Assembly (NCBI GenBank): GCA_005877705.1
Contig: VBNY01000264.1
Location: 1-5,627, forward strand
DNA from: Gammaproteobacteria bacterium
Lineage (GTDB): Bacteria; Pseudomonadota; Gammaproteobacteria; Steroidobacterales; Steroidobacteraceae
Length of the DNA: 5,627 bases
Direction: 5' to 3'
Part shown: piece by piece, positions 5,536 to 5,627 of the stretch
Layout of the letters: each line of letters starts with the position of its first letter
Numbering within the stretch: the stretch's first letter is position 1
Program-made: the position numbers and the translations under genes
The notes under the pieces: generated by a model
The model's database searches: none
The model's input: only the letters and a program-made list of their open reading frames with translations
Told to the model about the DNA's origin: nothing

Positions 5536-5627
5536 GGTGGAAACGCATGCACTGCTGCGCATCGCAGGCGCTGAGGCCCTGGTGAGCGAGACTCCGTTAC
5601 CGCCGTGGGTGAGCGCAGAGCTGCAGC
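5525..5627 (+). CDS. mdcG: Phosphoribosyl-dephospho-CoA transferase, N-terminal part (cut by window edge)
   Basis: MdcG transfers the prosthetic group made by MdcB to the serine of apo-MdcC, completing the carrier. Only 34 codons are inside the window. The visible residues HALLRIAGAEALVSETPLPP followed by WVSAEL match the start of the family, which has His-Xaa-Leu-Leu, then about 15 residues, then Pro-Xaa-Trp-Val. The ATG at 5525 overlaps the end of mdcE by 11 bases; an in-frame GTG at 5537 is a less likely alternative, since overlap is the rule in this operon. No strong Shine-Dalgarno is seen, so coupling to mdcE is likely. Its place directly after mdcE, without mdcF between, is the arrangement of Pseudomonas and Acinetobacter rather than Klebsiella. 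mdcH (malonyl-CoA:ACP transacylase) and transport genes are expected beyond the edge. Confidence 0.85.
   Translation, partial: MRPEVETHALLRIAGAEALVSETPLPPWVSAELQ

Noticed and set aside
4738..5562. Long minus-strand frame of 274 codons opposite mdcE
   Set aside because: Antisense shadow of mdcE; no motifs of its own and no ribosome-binding site.
1016..5627. The gene cluster as a new biological system
   Set aside because: Gene content, order and motifs match the well-described biotin-independent malonate decarboxylase operon.

Overview
The window carries most of a biotin-independent malonate decarboxylase operon (mdc) from a GC-rich bacterium, preceded by about 1 kb of poorly coding sequence. 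The high GC at third codon positions, GTG starts, gene overlaps and the order mdcA-B-C-D-E-G (no transporter gene between E and G) fit a proteobacterium of the Pseudomonas, Acinetobacter or Burkholderiales kind. The sequence alone does not fix the genus.

Layout. Positions 1-376 hold no gene I can support. Positions 377-682 on the minus strand hold a small reading frame ending in a convincing Cys4 zinc-ribbon pattern, possibly a real small gene or a remnant. Positions 683-1015 form the upstream region of the operon: an AT-richer stretch (about 763-850), several short inverted repeats that could be operators, and a GC-rich stretch holding a 48-codon frame whose stop overlaps the mdcA start as ATGA. 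From 1016 to the right edge the plus strand is densely packed: mdcA (alpha, 1016-2677), mdcB (cofactor synthesis, 2681-3556), mdcC (delta, acyl carrier, 3562-3855), mdcD (beta, 3852-4715), mdcE (gamma, 4705-5535) and the first 34 codons of mdcG (cofactor transfer, 5525 onward).

How the genes work together. In the known systems MdcB makes the triphosphoribosyl-dephospho-CoA prosthetic group and MdcG attaches it to a serine of MdcC. MdcH, expected beyond the right edge, charges the carrier. MdcA then swaps acetyl for malonyl on the carrier, and MdcD-MdcE decarboxylate malonyl-carrier back to acetyl-carrier, giving acetate and CO2 from malonate. Gaps of 3-5 bases and overlaps of 4-11 bases point to a single transcript with translational coupling.

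The system is known, not new. The points worth a second look are the unexplained upstream kilobase without a recognisable mdcR/mdcY regulator, the candidate operators, the ATGA-coupled short frame before mdcA, the zinc-ribbon frame, and two matching 11-base gene overlaps.
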